A DNA stretch of 64,000 bases from Torreya grandis (GCA_037957365.1 JARHVA010004806.1:1034001-1098000); one strand, 5' to 3'. Positions 33,753-46,799 are shown, counted from the stretch's first letter. Notes: generated by a model from the letters alone, not told the origin. Program-made: numbers and translations.

Positions 33753-36371
33753 TATTGATTTAGTGGATTGCACCTAGGGGTAGGATGCATATCTCCTGCC
33801 CTTCCACACACAACAATGGAAACTCCCCTCTCACCTGTGGGACTACCGAAGCTAGAGGGGAGAGTATCTAGATGAGGGCTAGCTCCCTCTGATGTATCAT
33901 TTAGGCCCTGGTCTCTCCTACTGCTAACAAATAAAATGTAAAAAGGGGGGGATGAAAAGGGGGAGAGAGATGCTAAAAATAAAACCTAAGCCTAAAAAAG
34001 TAAAAAAGGTGATACACCAAAAAATGGTTGATCTACTCCACCCAAACATACACTTTCCACTGAGAACAAGCTCCCATAAACTTCATCTGACATGAGAAAA
34101 CGTTTTGCATCAGTGGGTCAGGGGTCCATGGAGATACAGGGAGGAAATAACTACTAGAGGTGTTTTGAGACACACTGCAGTAGCCTATCCACTTCACTTA
34201 TACTCCTCTAGGGACACTTCTGATAGACCTATAAAAGGAAACTCAAAAATGCACTAGACATGCTGAAATCATTCTACAAAAGCATTAAGAAAATGACTTA
34301 ACATAGAATCAAATGCATAGACACATACTAAAGATGTAAAACTTAGAATGGAGGTAAAAATGCTAAGTTTTGATTGAAGGTAAAATCTGGCAGAGCTCTG
34401 CCTTACAAGCTCAAGAGATTTTTGGGCAGATTTTTGCCTTAAGGCTGAGAGTGGATTCCTTCTCAAAATGAGAAGTTTTTAATTTATAGAAAGAGGAAGA
34501 GAAACTTGGCACTTCCTAGGAATGATTTTGGCACTCTTTTCTACCAGTGACCCATGTGCATTCTAAATTTTGGGAAGAGGAAACCATTATTACTAATGTC
34601 ATTCTTCTAGAAGAGGCCTACTAGAACCATGCTATATAATTGCCAAAATTGACTTTGGATTTCAAACATTAATGTAAGAGCATGGCTGCACTTCTTTCCT
34701 ACAAACATATTGTAGTTTGTCCCCTCATCAATGCCAACTACAAAAAATAGACTGCACCACTCATCTGATAATGACTCACCTTCCCTTCACCACTTGAATG
34801 CTTTGTCTTTTCTACATTTGTCTTCTTCCTACTCTTTCAGCCCTTGGGGTGATCTCCTAGTAGGTCACTACATTCCTTGGGCCTTTTCCATGGTTTGGCA
34901 CTCTTTACAGTTTAAAACAAATGGCTACTTAACTATGTTAAATTTTATGTTTACGTGGCCATCACCCAACAGCTAGTTCATCTACTTAAATTTGATGGCT
35001 TTCAGGACATCACCGTCCTTGGCAAAAGTCATTGGGTCCTTTTTTGCAGCTTTTTTGCTTCGTGAGCTTTTATTTTGAGCTTTTTTCCCATGGAAAAAAT
35101 TCCACAAGAATTGGCCACTCTTTGTCCTTTTCTTTAGGCTCTTTGAAACTCTCTCTGCCCTCTACAAGGGCTTCTAGACTTGAACTACCCTCTGCAAGGG
35201 CTTTCAGACCTTCAACTATGCCCTTCGACTTTCCTTGGAATGTTTCTTTCCCTCTGCAAAGGCATTTGGATCTTGAACTACCCTTTGGCTATAGGGCACA
35301 CCCTTAAACCAAGCCATTGAACTAACCCATTAAACCAAAATTGGTTAAATGGTTCAATCAGTTCAACCATTGTGCACCGAGCCTATTAAACCAAGCCTTT
35401 GAACTGATTCATTAAACCTCCTTTTTGAACCATCTATTGAATTAAAGTGTTGAACTTAAGCATTAAACTAAATGATTGAACCAATCTATTGAACTAGTTC
35501 AACAGTTCAATGTTGTACATCGATGCCAAGTGAACTAAACCTTTAAACTTGTCGATGAATTGATGGTGTTGAACTAAGACATTTAACTGATTACCGCTTA
35601 AACTTAATCATTGAACCTAACACTGAATCAATTGATTGAACCAAAGCATTAAACCGGTTCAATGGTTTAACACTATGTGCTGAGCCCTTTAAACCAAACC
35701 TAATGAACCATCCAATGAACTAAGTGTCTAAACCCACTGATGAACTAAGTGCCAAAGTGTTGAACTAAATGAGTTAAACCAAGGCTTGAACCAAAGGCAT
35801 TGAACCAATGTGTTGAACCGGTTCAATGGTTTAATGCTTCAAGTGATTGTTGAAACAAGCCCATTGAACTCTTTTGTTTGAACCAAAAGCCATGAAGCAA
35901 GTGATGAACCAAGCCTATAAATTGAAGTGATGGACTTAAAGTGATGAACTAGGCTTTGAAATGGAGTCGATTGAGCTAATTATTGAACCAAGGCTCGAAC
36001 CAAGGCTGATTAAACTACCGATTGAACAGACATTAAACTACATTAAACCAAGGCATTGAACTAGGTTCAATGGTTCAATGATGCCAATCTTCTTCATGAT
36101 TTTTCCTCAGACAAGAGCCTAAAGAAGCCTTGCAAAAACCCAGCACTCTCTGAACCAATCCTTCATATGCCAAAGGACAAACATGTAGAGTCCATAGATA
36201 TCCAAAACTTACAGAGTTTGTAGATATCCAAAACTTGTAGAGTTCATATATTTAGACCTGTAGAGTCCGTAGAAATGAACAAATTCATGCAAACTTGAAA
36301 AATGAAATGGCCTAGAATAGCAGGGACAGAAGGGGACCAATTTCTGGCCTATTGGGTAAAAATGGTCAACA
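33753..36371 (-). repeat. D right (5') LTR, 2,619 bp
   Basis: Matches the left LTR along its whole length; its first bases are TATTGATTTAG against TGTTGATTTAG. Ends GGTCAACA at 36371, followed by AGAAT. Confidence 0.92.
35300..36085. repeat. TTGAACCA minisatellite field, right D LTR
   Basis: Counterpart of 30190-30975, same order of units with scattered changes, many of them C-to-T or G-to-A (TTGAACCA to TTGAACTA or TTAAACCA). It was therefore present in the element when it inserted. Confidence 0.85.
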
Positions 36372-36429
36372 AGAATTATAACTTGATCTTATTTTATGCT
36401 AGATTAAATCTCATTTTAACAACACAACT

Positions 36430-37480
36430 CTTAATCATCCTCTCCTAAAATTTTTTACTTTTCACATGAATGATCTTCTTTTTCCTTTCATACAATAGGT
36501 CCCTTAAAAAGGAAGATGGTGGGAGGGTAAGAGTTTCCATTTGGTGTAATAGGAATATAGGGCATGATGGGATTATCTTAAATGGTATTTGAGGTTGAAT
36601 ATACATTAATAATGCTTTGAGATTTGGAAGTAATAGTTTCATTTAATAATTATTTGAAAGGAGGGAAATAAACTTGTGTTAGAGATGCTTCATTCTTCTC
36701 TTTCCACTAAAAAATTAACCTCTCACATTCTAATATACCTTGATCTTGATGGACAACATAAACTTGAGGATTAGATGAGGCGGCTCAAGAAACTTTGAAT
36801 ATTTTTTGGTTTGGATTCAACAACCTTCTCTCTCTTTTGATTTTGGATTGCCATAAGAAGAGTATATGAGAAACTTGGAAACCTCCTTGATTGAGAAGCT
36901 TGAGAGTATTAAGGAATAATTGGGGAAGTATGCATAAGCATAAGATCTTTCATAGGATTATGAGTCCTAAAACTTGTAATTTTGAAGCAATTAGACTCTT
37001 TTGAAGGCTTAAGGGGTTTTACTTATTCTTGTTTTCAACTTGGGTTTTTAGATTAAATTATTTATACTCTCATGGGCATCTACTTGATTTATTCTCTTGT
37101 AACTTCATTATATCTCTTCAATGATTCTACCTCTTGCTGATGTATATAGGCATAATATTCAAGTTTTTATTTATGACTATTGTGTTTCCCTTCCTATCAC
37201 TTTCCATACATTATCTCTCGAAGTCAAGTCTTATCTCTTTCACACTTTTTCTAGGCTCAATAGAAACATGACTAGGGGTGGGAAAGGGGTAAATATCATG
37301 AGAATAATGATATCCTACTAGTCTAGGGATGTTTTAGGTGAATCCATAAATATTATTAGCATGATATGAAGGATATGAAGGCACAAAAGATGTATTTTCA
37401 AAAAATAGACTAAAATACATACCTATTGATGTTTTTTAGGTAATTGAACTACCTAAACCCACTATATAATTTTAAGTTGC
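36430..37480 (-). pseudogene. C internal ORF, N-terminal fragment related to the D ORF
   Basis: In the minus strand, near the right LTR, a worn frame gives SYHANNIYGF, then HDIYPFPTPSHVSIEPRKS, then VKEIRLDFER-stop-CMESDR. This parallels the D protein, where IREMAL-stop-FEKQMMEIDR follows a DIYVIPSSSSPS segment. The shared order (D-I-Y, Pro/Ser stretch, then a charged 'E-hydrophobic-FE.q.mE.DR' helix) is the basis for calling C and D relatives. Stops fall at Gln-like positions. No gag, RT or integrase motif. Confidence 0.5.
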
Positions 37481-37555
37481 CATATTATAAGTACTTGAGT
37501 AATTTATATGATGAAATTTTCAAAAATAAACATCAATATTTAGCAATATTATGAT

Positions 37556-37583
37556 CTATTATCCCCTTGAGTGTGCTAAAAAA
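37556..37583 (-). promoter_or_regulatory. Motif B of C: candidate primer binding site
   Basis: Minus strand TTTTTTAGCACACTCAAGGG lies directly after the right LTR in minus orientation. Element D has TTTTTGGCACACCTAATGGG in the same place. The shared form TTTTT(G/A)GCACAC...GGG is compatible with a primer site of the Tat group. I cannot name the tRNA. Confidence 0.5.
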
Positions 37584-38811
37584 TGTTATCACTCAAAAGT
37601 GCATCCTTGCAAGAATGTGTGCTTTTTATCACTTTTATTAACACAATGGAAACTCTCCAAGGTGTGGGTAACCTTATATTGGAGAGAATATCTAGATTAA
37701 GGGTTGGTTACCTTTAGTACACTCACCTAATTCTCTCTAAACTTTTTAATTTAGTGATTTATTAACTACGAAAAGGGTAAAAGGAGCAATACTCAAGTTA
37801 AAATTGAACATGAAAACTAAAATTTGGGGTGATGCACCAAATTTAAGGTCAATTATGCCTATACTTGACATAATTTAGAATATAAATAACTTACATACAT
37901 TCACTTCATCTTCATATAATGACTCTTGCATTAGTATTGCATATAGAGGTCTTGAGAAACATTCACACTATTATGGAAGGAATGAACATAGGTGGAATTC
38001 ACTTCCAAATTAGGTGGAAATCAGACTTAGAAACTTGATATGACCTAAAATAATTATCATAAGATGAATAAAGGTGAAAAATTAAGACATAAACATAGGA
38101 AAATCAATCATTCACTAGGTTACATCAATGAATATTAGTCACACACTTCATGAACAACCTAAAAATGGAGGAAAAAATAGTTTCTTATTGCTTCAAAAGT
38201 GATGTATTAAAAAAATTGGTAGAGTTTATATATATCCAAAATCATAATATTATGATCTTATTTCAAAAATAAACATACATATAGAAAATGAAGGAGAGAG
38301 GAGATAAAGCAACCCCAAACTAGGGATGAGTCATCATGCCTAGTCACCCTTCATTCATACTTCAACTCAACTACCAAACACCCAAAAAACTACATAGTAC
38401 ATCAAGAGTTTCAATTTTTTTTGGAACATGGCATAGGAGAGAGAGATAAAATTATTTGAATGTTTTTAAACTAGTCCTAGTTACCCAAAATATGACTTAT
38501 TTTTAAGGGATTTGGTCTCTTTGCATATTTTTATGGTCTTCAATACAAATAGAGGTCTAGATCAAATTCACTTAACTCCCTGTGAACAACACATTCAATA
38601 TCCTTGAGACCCTCTATCTTTCTAGTGATTGACTTCAACTATCTTACTTGTACCTTAGAGTTTGAGCCATCTATGTAACTATATTCTTGCATCATGTTCC
38701 TTTCTCTTGACTTCCTCAAGTTGTTCTAAGGTGGCATAATAAGGAGAGGTTTGCATGTTTTAGTTTTTTGAGTCTCCTTCATGAAAATATTCCCTTCAAT
38801 TTTAAAACTGG
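37584..38811 (-). repeat. C right (5') LTR, first part
   Basis: Starts TGTTATCACTCAAAAG and matches 24477 to about 25760. Broken at 38811 by insertion of G, within the sequence that reads TTTTAAATTTGTCTTCAACT in the intact left copy. Confidence 0.85.
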
Positions 38812-39859
38812 TGTTGATACCTCTAAATGAACCATAGGTGCTCTTAGTGTTTAAATAACACTTCTCATTTTATAATTTAGAAAATTTAGAGCATGAGTTA
38901 TAGGTTTTGGAAATCTAGTTGCTTGTGGTGAAATATCAATAGAGAAAGATAAATTTTTCCATAATATTTATATGATTTTTTGGTTGGGAGACACCTTGGT
39001 CTATTCTTCATGAATTGAAGAGAATCTATGTTAATACTTAGTGAATTATGTTCCAGATTTAAGCTATAGACTAATTTAAGTGGATATTTATAATGAAGCT
39101 AAAAATAAACTGATATGGTATTAAAAATAGAGGAAAGAGAAGAGTAAGGTAAAAAAGGAATGAGTGATTGCCAATTTTAATCTCAAACATTATGACAAAG
39201 GATCAATTTCAACTGATTATGCATTCAACCAATATATAATACAACATAGCCTAAGCACAAACTCCATTATATATCAAGAAAAGTTCAAAGGACAATGTAA
39301 AGATTCATAAGTAAGAATCAAGTCTACTTTAAGGATTTACTACTATAATCAAATAACATTAACACATTTGAATACAAAGCAAAATAAAGTGAATCAAAAC
39401 CTAAGATATTTTAAATAATCTATCATATGCATAAATTAGAAAACCTATGATTAGAAAATGCAACTCAAAATTTAGAGACACCATTCAAATTGAAGACTTC
39501 TACCAATAATTGAAAGAAAATCTATATTAGTAATTGATATATCAAATATAGACAATCCTTGTAGAATTCCTTGATTATATTAATTGATTCAAATGTATAA
39601 AAGTTGCTCCAAAATATTTCCTCTTTTAAATGGTAATAAATTCCTTTATATAAAGATTTGGTAGTATACCATTCTGTTACAAAATGTAGGTGTACAAAGA
39701 TAAGGACAACTATCCTTACAAGTTCTAAAATACACGTATTTTTCACAATCATACCAACCTAGAGGTAAATATGCTAACAAACTAGTATATTCCTTTATAA
39801 TGGAATATTTATTTCAAAAAGTTATTAAATTTTACAAAATAGAATATTACTTAATTTAC

Positions 39860-42800
39860 TGGTGGGGCCTCTAGTTGTCATTGGTGGAGGATTCTCATGG
39901 ATTTAGCATGTTGCTCATCAACTAACTCTAGATCCATAGCCGAATTCATGATATACTCCTCCTCTTGATCTACCAAGTCATCAAGTTCCCTGTCATTCCT
40001 ATCCATGGATTCTTTAATGCTCCTAGCTTCATTTATCCTTTTTCTTGCATTGAATATCATGTCTAGGATCTTACTGTTATTAGCCCCAAATTTTCTTTGG
40101 CTTTTTCCTTTGATTTCTTAGCTTAAAAAAGTAGACCTATGTTTAAATTTTTCATCACTTATGATTCTAAGGGTAGTGGGTTTTTCAAGATCTATGAACA
40201 TAGTCCAAAAAAGTTTCTCAATTCTTGCAATTAGTTCCTTATCATCTTCCAAGAGTCTTTCTACATCATTATTCTAAACACTCAAACTTTGAACCTTGTC
40301 AACCACAATTCCCAAAATTGTGTTCAAGTGTCCCAAACTAATGGTTTGAAGCCTAGGATCTATTTACTTGCTTGAATGTTGAGATGTTGGGATATTTTTT
40401 CCTTTGAGGCTTATCATCAGGTGACTAGGCTCTTAGCTAATGCACACTTCCCATATAATACACTCTAACATCAATTTCATTGATTTGAGTGCCTCAAACA
40501 TGTCATAAAATGACTCATCAAAAATTTTGGTCATTACCTTAGGCACTGATAGAATTGCTTGTGTCTACAAGTTTTCCTTTTCTCTTTCCAAATTTAAGAT
40601 TCTATGTTTCATCTCCTAAACTCTATCTCTTGATTATGTTGATTGGGCCCCAATCAAACTTTACACATCCTCTTCATGAATTAAAACTTCACCAAGATAT
40701 TGACCTCTTATAGGGGTTAATCCCATGAAGGGATCCACCTTTTAAAAGGTGAATACCTCTATTCCAACCATAACTATCCTTGTTGTTATTATTTCTAACC
40801 TAGTTATTTCAAGGTTGAATTTGATGGTAGTGACTGGATTCTTAAACTTGGGAGGTTCTAAGACCTCCACACCTAAGTTACTTAATGCCTCTAGGGAATC
40901 CATCTTTTTATTAGCTAGTCCTTAGGTGACTACAATCCTCCTTTCCTCTTTCTCTCTCACCATAGCCCTTATCCATGGCTTTATTTCATCTTGTATTTAA
41001 ACATTAGTAACTTTGGTCATGGTCAATGAATGAGAAAGAGAAAAAATCTTTTGTAACTTTCCATAAATGAACTAGTGAGGAATGACTAGTCCATGAATTG
41101 ACAATTCATAATTGAAGAGATTGCTTTCACTAGTGGGGTGAGTGAAAGTCAATCTTGGTTTCTTCATTGGTCCCATAGGGACCAATGCTAGCTTTGCCTT
41201 TCTCTTTTCTTGGGATGACATAGGGACAAGTTGTTTTCCTTTATATTCCTCGAGCTCCTCTTTCTTGTTTGAGTCATAAGCCTCTACAAATTCCTCAATG
41301 GCACCCTTAAGAGTCTTTTCTGGTTCCAAAGTAATCATGTCTATATATTGAATTAGGGAAGGTGGCTTTTGGGGCAACAATAAAGCTAAAGGCTCCTCTC
41401 CAAGTCTTTCCTCTAATTTTACTTCTCCTACTTTCTCCTTTCCCTTGCCTTGTTCATCTTATTCTTTCACAATTTGCTCTTGAGGCTATGACTATGGCTG
41501 TTTTACCTAGGGTTGGTCTTGGGCCATCCCAAATAGACCAGGTAGCAAGTGATAATGCAAAGGATGTAATTCCCATGTCTCTCCTAAGGGCTTGTCATCC
41601 TTGGTCAGCTAGCTTGATATTGTGGCCTTAGATCTTGGTCAATACTTCTTCATAATTCTTAGCCTTAATATATATAGTATTATGGACACCAAGTTCATGT
41701 ACATATTCAAGCTTTGGGAGCTTCTTATCCTTTAAGTGACTAGCCATTAAACCCTTAGGATCCCACATCTTAAATTCATCAAGTTGAAAATCAAATAAAT
41801 ATTGATGTCTGGCCATAGTCTCAACCTATTTCCGATCTTGGAGTATGGTCCTTCTAATGATCAGAGTGAAGGGGTGGAGAAATATTTTCTTCCTAGTGTT
41901 TACAAGTTACAACAATGCCATGTAAGAATTGGGAAACAATATATTATTTAACTAGCTTGTTAGGAATATATATTAGTAAACTACAAGGATGGGACATGAT
42001 TCCATTAATATTTATGACTATGTAGTCAAGGTAGTACCATATATCACTTATCATCTCCATGTACTTATTAATTATGGGGTGAAACCTAGGCATAAAAACT
42101 CCTATAATGGCCTCAATTATGGTTGGATAAATGTAAGCACAAATTAACTACATATGGTTCCTATACTTAAAGATATGAAATTTATAATAAAGGGTGTGAA
42201 ATGGCTATTTTACCATCTGGGGACCAATTCTTAATCACTAGGAAGTTAATTGAGGAAATCAGGACATCTAGTAGGTATGACATCATATAAAACTACTTGG
42301 AGGTCTATCTTTTTATGGTAGTGAATTATTTGATGAGGAAGATACTAATTAAATTTATAATTGAAGGGGTGAGCTTCTATTCCATCATGAAATGTACATA
42401 TGGGACCCAAATTTTATTCACATAGGTGGTTGAGGGGGCTCCAAAGGCTTAGTTAAATAGGGTCATTATAACCCTAATGCCCTCCCTAAATTAGATTATT
42501 ATGATTTTTCCCTCAAAGTCCCTAAAGTTATGGGGGCCTTGGTGCAGCTAGGGTCTAAGGATAGAGTCTAAGTCATGGTTTCTTATCCAATATTTGATCT
42601 TAGATAAATCTACTTGGAGAATAGGAAGATTGTAATATTTATCAAATGTTATAGGAGAAATATATGATACTTCCTTGGAGTTTCCCTTCATGATTAATTA
42701 TCAATTTTATAATCAATAAATATGGGAGAAAGGATGTCTATATAGTGTAGTACTTCAAGCTTTGTCATAGTATAGTAGAGGATAACCATCTAAAAAATGA

Positions 42801-43137
42801 CTATGTCATAGTGTCTCTAGATTACTATGGCAATTCTTTGCTCATCTTTTATGATGGGCTTCAATTACTTGATCATAAAGAAGAGTTTGGACTAGCTCCT
42901 AATGCTTGGGATATTCAAGGCTATAAGGTTTAATTTGGTGTCTTTAAAGATTTAACTTTCATTATCCATTGATAAGTAGAGCTTGGTCTCTTCCTTTAAT
43001 TGCCACTTGTGAGCTACCATTGTCTTTATTCCTACAAATTATTTATACTAGTATAAAATGGTCTCTATGAAATCTCTCTTGTGCTTAGAAACACAATTAA
43101 GTTCTCCTTGGATCAATTTGTAACTATTTGAGTCCAT
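39860..43137 (-). pseudogene. LTR-borne long ORF relic, left copy (unknown protein)
   Basis: Minus-strand coding-like stretch of up to about 1,090 codons with stops and frameshifts. It may start at 43137 (MDSNSYKLIQGELN). Pieces include HKWQLKEETKLYLSMDNES, a segment near 42250 (IKNWSPDGKIAISH), 41816-41628 (FDFQLDEFKMWDPKGLMASH), 41380-41072 (a 102-codon piece with KKEELEEYKGKQLVPMSSQE) and 40060-39878 (ARKRINEARSIKESMDRNDR). The last is charged and probably helical, ending near 39860. The right LTR has matching pieces in the same order. No known retrotransposon or host domain is recognised. The ORF lies wholly inside the LTR, which is odd for a plant gypsy element. Confidence 0.5.
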
Positions 43138-43858
43138 TTGGGTTACTTTTAAGTAGGGTTTAGGGTTTTGGAGCTTTAATGGTAGAATATATCTAGGCTT
43201 TGGCTTATAAATGCCTTGGATTTATTTTGGAACTTTGCCTTTATACCTTTGCAATCTTGAGCCCACAAGATCTTGTATTTTTTCCTTTTCTACTTGTGTG
43301 GTACCTATGTGGCATCAGTTTGGGCCTTTCATTTCATTTTTCATAAATGACTTTTGAGAACTAGTTGTCATTTGAAAAATGCATCTTTTAATTCACTTCA
43401 TTGGATAAAAATCCAATATTATCATGAGCCATTAATTTTAATCTATGCCCTTACCTTTGATTGTCTCCTTTTGTTCTAATATTTGTACTTGAGACACTTG
43501 GCATCTTTACTTGCCTTTCTCATGCTCCAAATCCTATGCCAGTCCTTTGTTGAATGAGCATTATCCATGTGGCAAGCTCATGGGCCTTTGAAAAGTCAAG
43601 AACACCTTGGCACCATTAGATCTTCTTCTAATGATGAAGTGCAAACTATCATATCATCTTGTTAGCTCTGCCTTGAATGAGCCTTTACCATGCATTGAAC
43701 TTGTGGGTTCTTGGGACCTTGTTGAAAATTCATTGGGCATTTTCATGTCATTTGATCAAAACCCAATGATGAAACATGAATTGCTAATCTGTATAGATTC
43801 TCCAATATTAAATTAGCATGTTATTAAGTCCATGACATAGGCTTAAGTCCCTTAGGCT

Positions 43859-43895
43859 AAGGTTTGTTTCATTTATTAAGCATGAAATAAACCTT
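43859..43895. repeat. Conserved inverted repeat in G left LTR
   Basis: AAGGTTTGTTTCAT and ATGAAATAAACCTT pair over 14 bases with one G-T pair around a 9-base loop, inside a wider CTTAGGCTAAGG context on both sides. The same hairpin is at 58143-58179 in the right LTR. Confidence 0.7.
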
Positions 43896-44424
43896 AGGCT
43901 AAGGGGTTTATGCCTAAGTTTTCTAATTTATATGTAAGGGGCCATGGCCTAAATATTCTAGTCCAATGTTTATGTTGTGTTTAAAAAACACAATATATGC
44001 ATTTCTCTAAAATATTTATGCTGAGGCTTTATAAAATATGCACAAAAATATCAACATGATACAATGGTCCAATAACACAGGATTTTATTGTATTGACAAA
44101 ACACATTAAAACTTTTAGCTAGAAGTATTTGGTCTAAATTTTATGCTATAAGGACTCTCTTTTTAAAATAAGACTTAGTATAAGTCTATAATTTAAGGTT
44201 CATGATGTTAGAATAAAATGTCATGGGTACCTTAAAGCATAGACTTAGACTAGGTTTATTTTGCATACTTAGATTAAAAGACCATTTCCACATTTTGTAA
44301 TTTGAATACTTCTAATGTTTGAGCATTTTTAGAGCACTTCCTTTAACTTATAAATCCATTTCTGAGCCTTTCAACAAGATTTTAGATTTCATTTTGACCC
44401 TGAGCATTATAATTCATTAGCTTA

Positions 44425-44615
44425 AATTTAATGGTCTCATGGACATCAAATACGTCTTCATAGATGTCAAATGATAGTTTCACAAACATCAATTTTAGTC
44501 TAATGAAGTTATTTAATTTGATGGGTTTAAAGTTGACGGTCACATGGATGTCAAATACGTCCTCATAGAGATCAAATGATGGTCACACAGATGTCAATTT
44601 TAATCTCATAAAATC
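44425..44615. repeat. Diverged tandem duplication in G left LTR
   Basis: Two adjacent units of about 105 bases share GG(T/A)TGTCAAATACGTC-type, then CATAGA, TCAAATGAT and CATCAATTTTA blocks. Present also in the right LTR near 58715-58900, so it predates insertion. Confidence 0.6.
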
Positions 44616-45154
44616 CTTTTGGCTTAATGTGGGAGTGCCACTTGGTACATCTACAAGGCTTCCCAATAATTTGGACATAATTCATTTTATCAGATCAAAA
44701 TCAATGACAAAGCATCAACTGTCGATCATGATTTGAGAGTTTGCTCATGATTGATTATTTTTTTATATGGGACCCATTTGTCTTTTATCATTAAATGCAA
44801 GGGTGTTGTATGTCAATCATTTGGGCCTTACATAGTTCCTTGAATTTTAAATTTTACCTCACTCTGTTCGATCGAGTCTTTGTGATGAAGTGAGGACCAC
44901 TGATTGTGATCTAAGAGCTTGAATGTGATTGGTCTAATGGGCTATATGTGGGATCTTGTCATTTTTCCTCATGCTATCTAATCAAAGGGCCATGAGAAAT
45001 GTAATCCATTAGATCATCCAATATGCACATTGTTTAAGCCAAAGTTTAGGCTTTTTTTCTCTACTGGATCAAAGGACATGATAAAGTGAAGGCCATTAGA
45101 TCCTATGAGATGCAAGGGAGTTAAGTCAGGACCACAAAGATATAAAATACTTAG

Positions 45155-45385
45155 GTTTAAGGTGTTAAGACTAAGGTCTCAATTATATTAATAAATATGA
45201 TAGGGCCTTAGGATTAAAACCTTAGGCTAAGTTATAAATCAAAGGACCCAGCTAACATAATATTGAATCTGAGGGGCTAAGACTTAAGATAAGATGTTAA
45301 GACTAAGGTCCCAATTGTATTAATAAATATGTTGGGGCCTTAGGGTTAAAAGCTTAGGCTAAGTTAGGATATATTAAAAGGACCC
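45155..45385. repeat. Second tandem duplication in G left LTR (about 125-bp unit)
   Basis: Two units share GTTAAGACTAAGGTC(T/C)CAAT, TATTAATAAATATG and GGGCCTTAGG.TTAAAA-CTTAGGCTAAGTTA. The right LTR carries both units at about 59455-59680. Confidence 0.7.
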
Positions 45386-45790
45386 TAAAAAATAAAGGTT
45401 AGATATACAAAGAACTTTTAAAGGGAAAAGTAATGAATGGGACTAAGGACTTTAGACTAAGCCTAGGTCAGAAATGAAATTTTAAAAAGGGCTCCCACCA
45501 ATTTGGTTCCCACCATTATTCAAATTTAAATTGAAGACCTTGGCTAGGGTTTTGAAACATGAAATCCTCAAGGATAAACACCACATAACCTATAGCTAGA
45601 GTGATAATGACCATTTATTAGTGATGTTAATCTAAATTAAAGTGAAACAAAACTAAGTAAGCCTACCTTTAATAAATTGGATGATCTTCAAATTATATAA
45701 ATGATCCTATCATGCTAAATTTTCATTTTCATAATTTAAGGTTTCTCTAGGGTCCCAATTTTTAGAAATGGGGGTATGTTGGTCCCAAAA

Positions 45791-46750
45791 AATGGTGAAT
45801 AAGGGGGGAAACATAGCAATATGTTAGAACTTAGAGACTAGTTTAAACAAATAATTAGGTCATCCATTCATTTTATCAATATCATCATCTAGATCTGATA
45901 ATGGTTAAAGCAAGCCTTGCATTTATAGAGATAAGGTCAAAAACCAAGACATAACCATACTGTGTGTGTGTTTTGATTCTACTTATTGTTTGCCATGGGG
46001 TTCAAGAAACAACTTCCAGGTTTCATGTCCTTAGTCACTAATACTAACTTATATCATGTTAAGATGTTTATTAAGATCCATGATTTTAGCTTAGGGAAGG
46101 CTTTGGAATTGCTCTATTTCTAGCCAGGCATCCATAACCCTGATAGAGATGCCTTTGGCTCCTCTCAAGGCCTTGTTCCACTACCAGCCAAACATCCATA
46201 TCCCTAGTGGAGATTACCATATAAATCTTTTTTTTTTCATTAAGTTCTTATTTTTATATTTTCTTAAGATTTTTATACTTTTAGCAAGGTTGGGAACTAG
46301 AATAGCTAGGTTTTAAGATTCGGTAAAGTGTTTGACCTTTGGAAAATCATCTATGGCTACAAGCTTTATCCAAGGAAAAGATGTTAATTAAGTGCTAGTA
46401 TGACTATACTATGATAGTTTTAATTTTCACCCTACAAGTGCAAGTCTTCATAAAACCAATTTGAGGACAAAACAATGCTTAAGTTCTCATGAAATGGTTG
46501 ACCTCTTTAATTGGTCTTTACCAATTTGTGCAAGTTACAACATTATGCTTAAATTTCATGACCATAGTCATCCTATGCATGGAGTTCATACCTTCATTTT
46601 TGAGTTTTGGTAACTTTCAAGAAAACTTCATGACTTTAAACTCATGATTGTCCAAGAGGACTTATTATAATAAAGGAACAAAGCAACAAGAAATAAACAC
46701 ACAATAGAAAGCAGGAAAGAAAGATAGCAAAGGAAAACAATCAAATATAT
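45791..46750. other. G 3' untranslated region
   Basis: No domain recognised. Directly beside the LTR the plus strand reads AATGGTGAATAAGGGGGG, possibly a worn form of motif A seen in C and D at the same place. No purine tract is visible on the minus strand here, although one would be expected before the 3' LTR. Confidence 0.45.
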
Positions 46751-46799
46751 ACATGATTATACACAAACAAGGGACATGAAGGAAATATTTGAAAGGAAG

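Larger units (their letters stand above)
28648..36371 (-). mobile_element. D: non-autonomous LTR element with long LTRs and one odd ORF
   Basis: LTRs 28648-31264 (2,617 bp) and 33753-36371 (2,619 bp) flank a 2,488-bp interior. A perfect 5-bp duplication AGAAT lies at 28643-28647 and 36372-36376. Ends are TGTTGATTTAG and GGTCAACA on plus. In a 130-base sample the two LTRs differ at about 8 positions, so D is the youngest-looking long element here. The interior holds no gag, RT or integrase; it has one long minus-strand reading frame for a coiled-coil and acidic protein. Size and structure fit a LARD-like element of the Tat group. Confidence 0.9.
38812..45790 (-). repeat. G left (3') LTR, 6,979 bp
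   Basis: Same length, within 3 bp, as 53119-60094 and similar throughout. Contents: start block TTGATACCTCTAAATGAACC, ORF relic 39860-43137, a non-coding 43140-45790 part with a conserved hairpin at 43859-43895 and two internal duplications. Far longer than ordinary gypsy LTRs and longer than the few-kb LTRs usual for the Ogre group. Confidence 0.9.

Noticed and set aside
41362..41631. 89-codon plus ORF in the G LTR
   Set aside because: Overlaps the minus-strand LTR-borne frame; no homologous open stretch in the right LTR.
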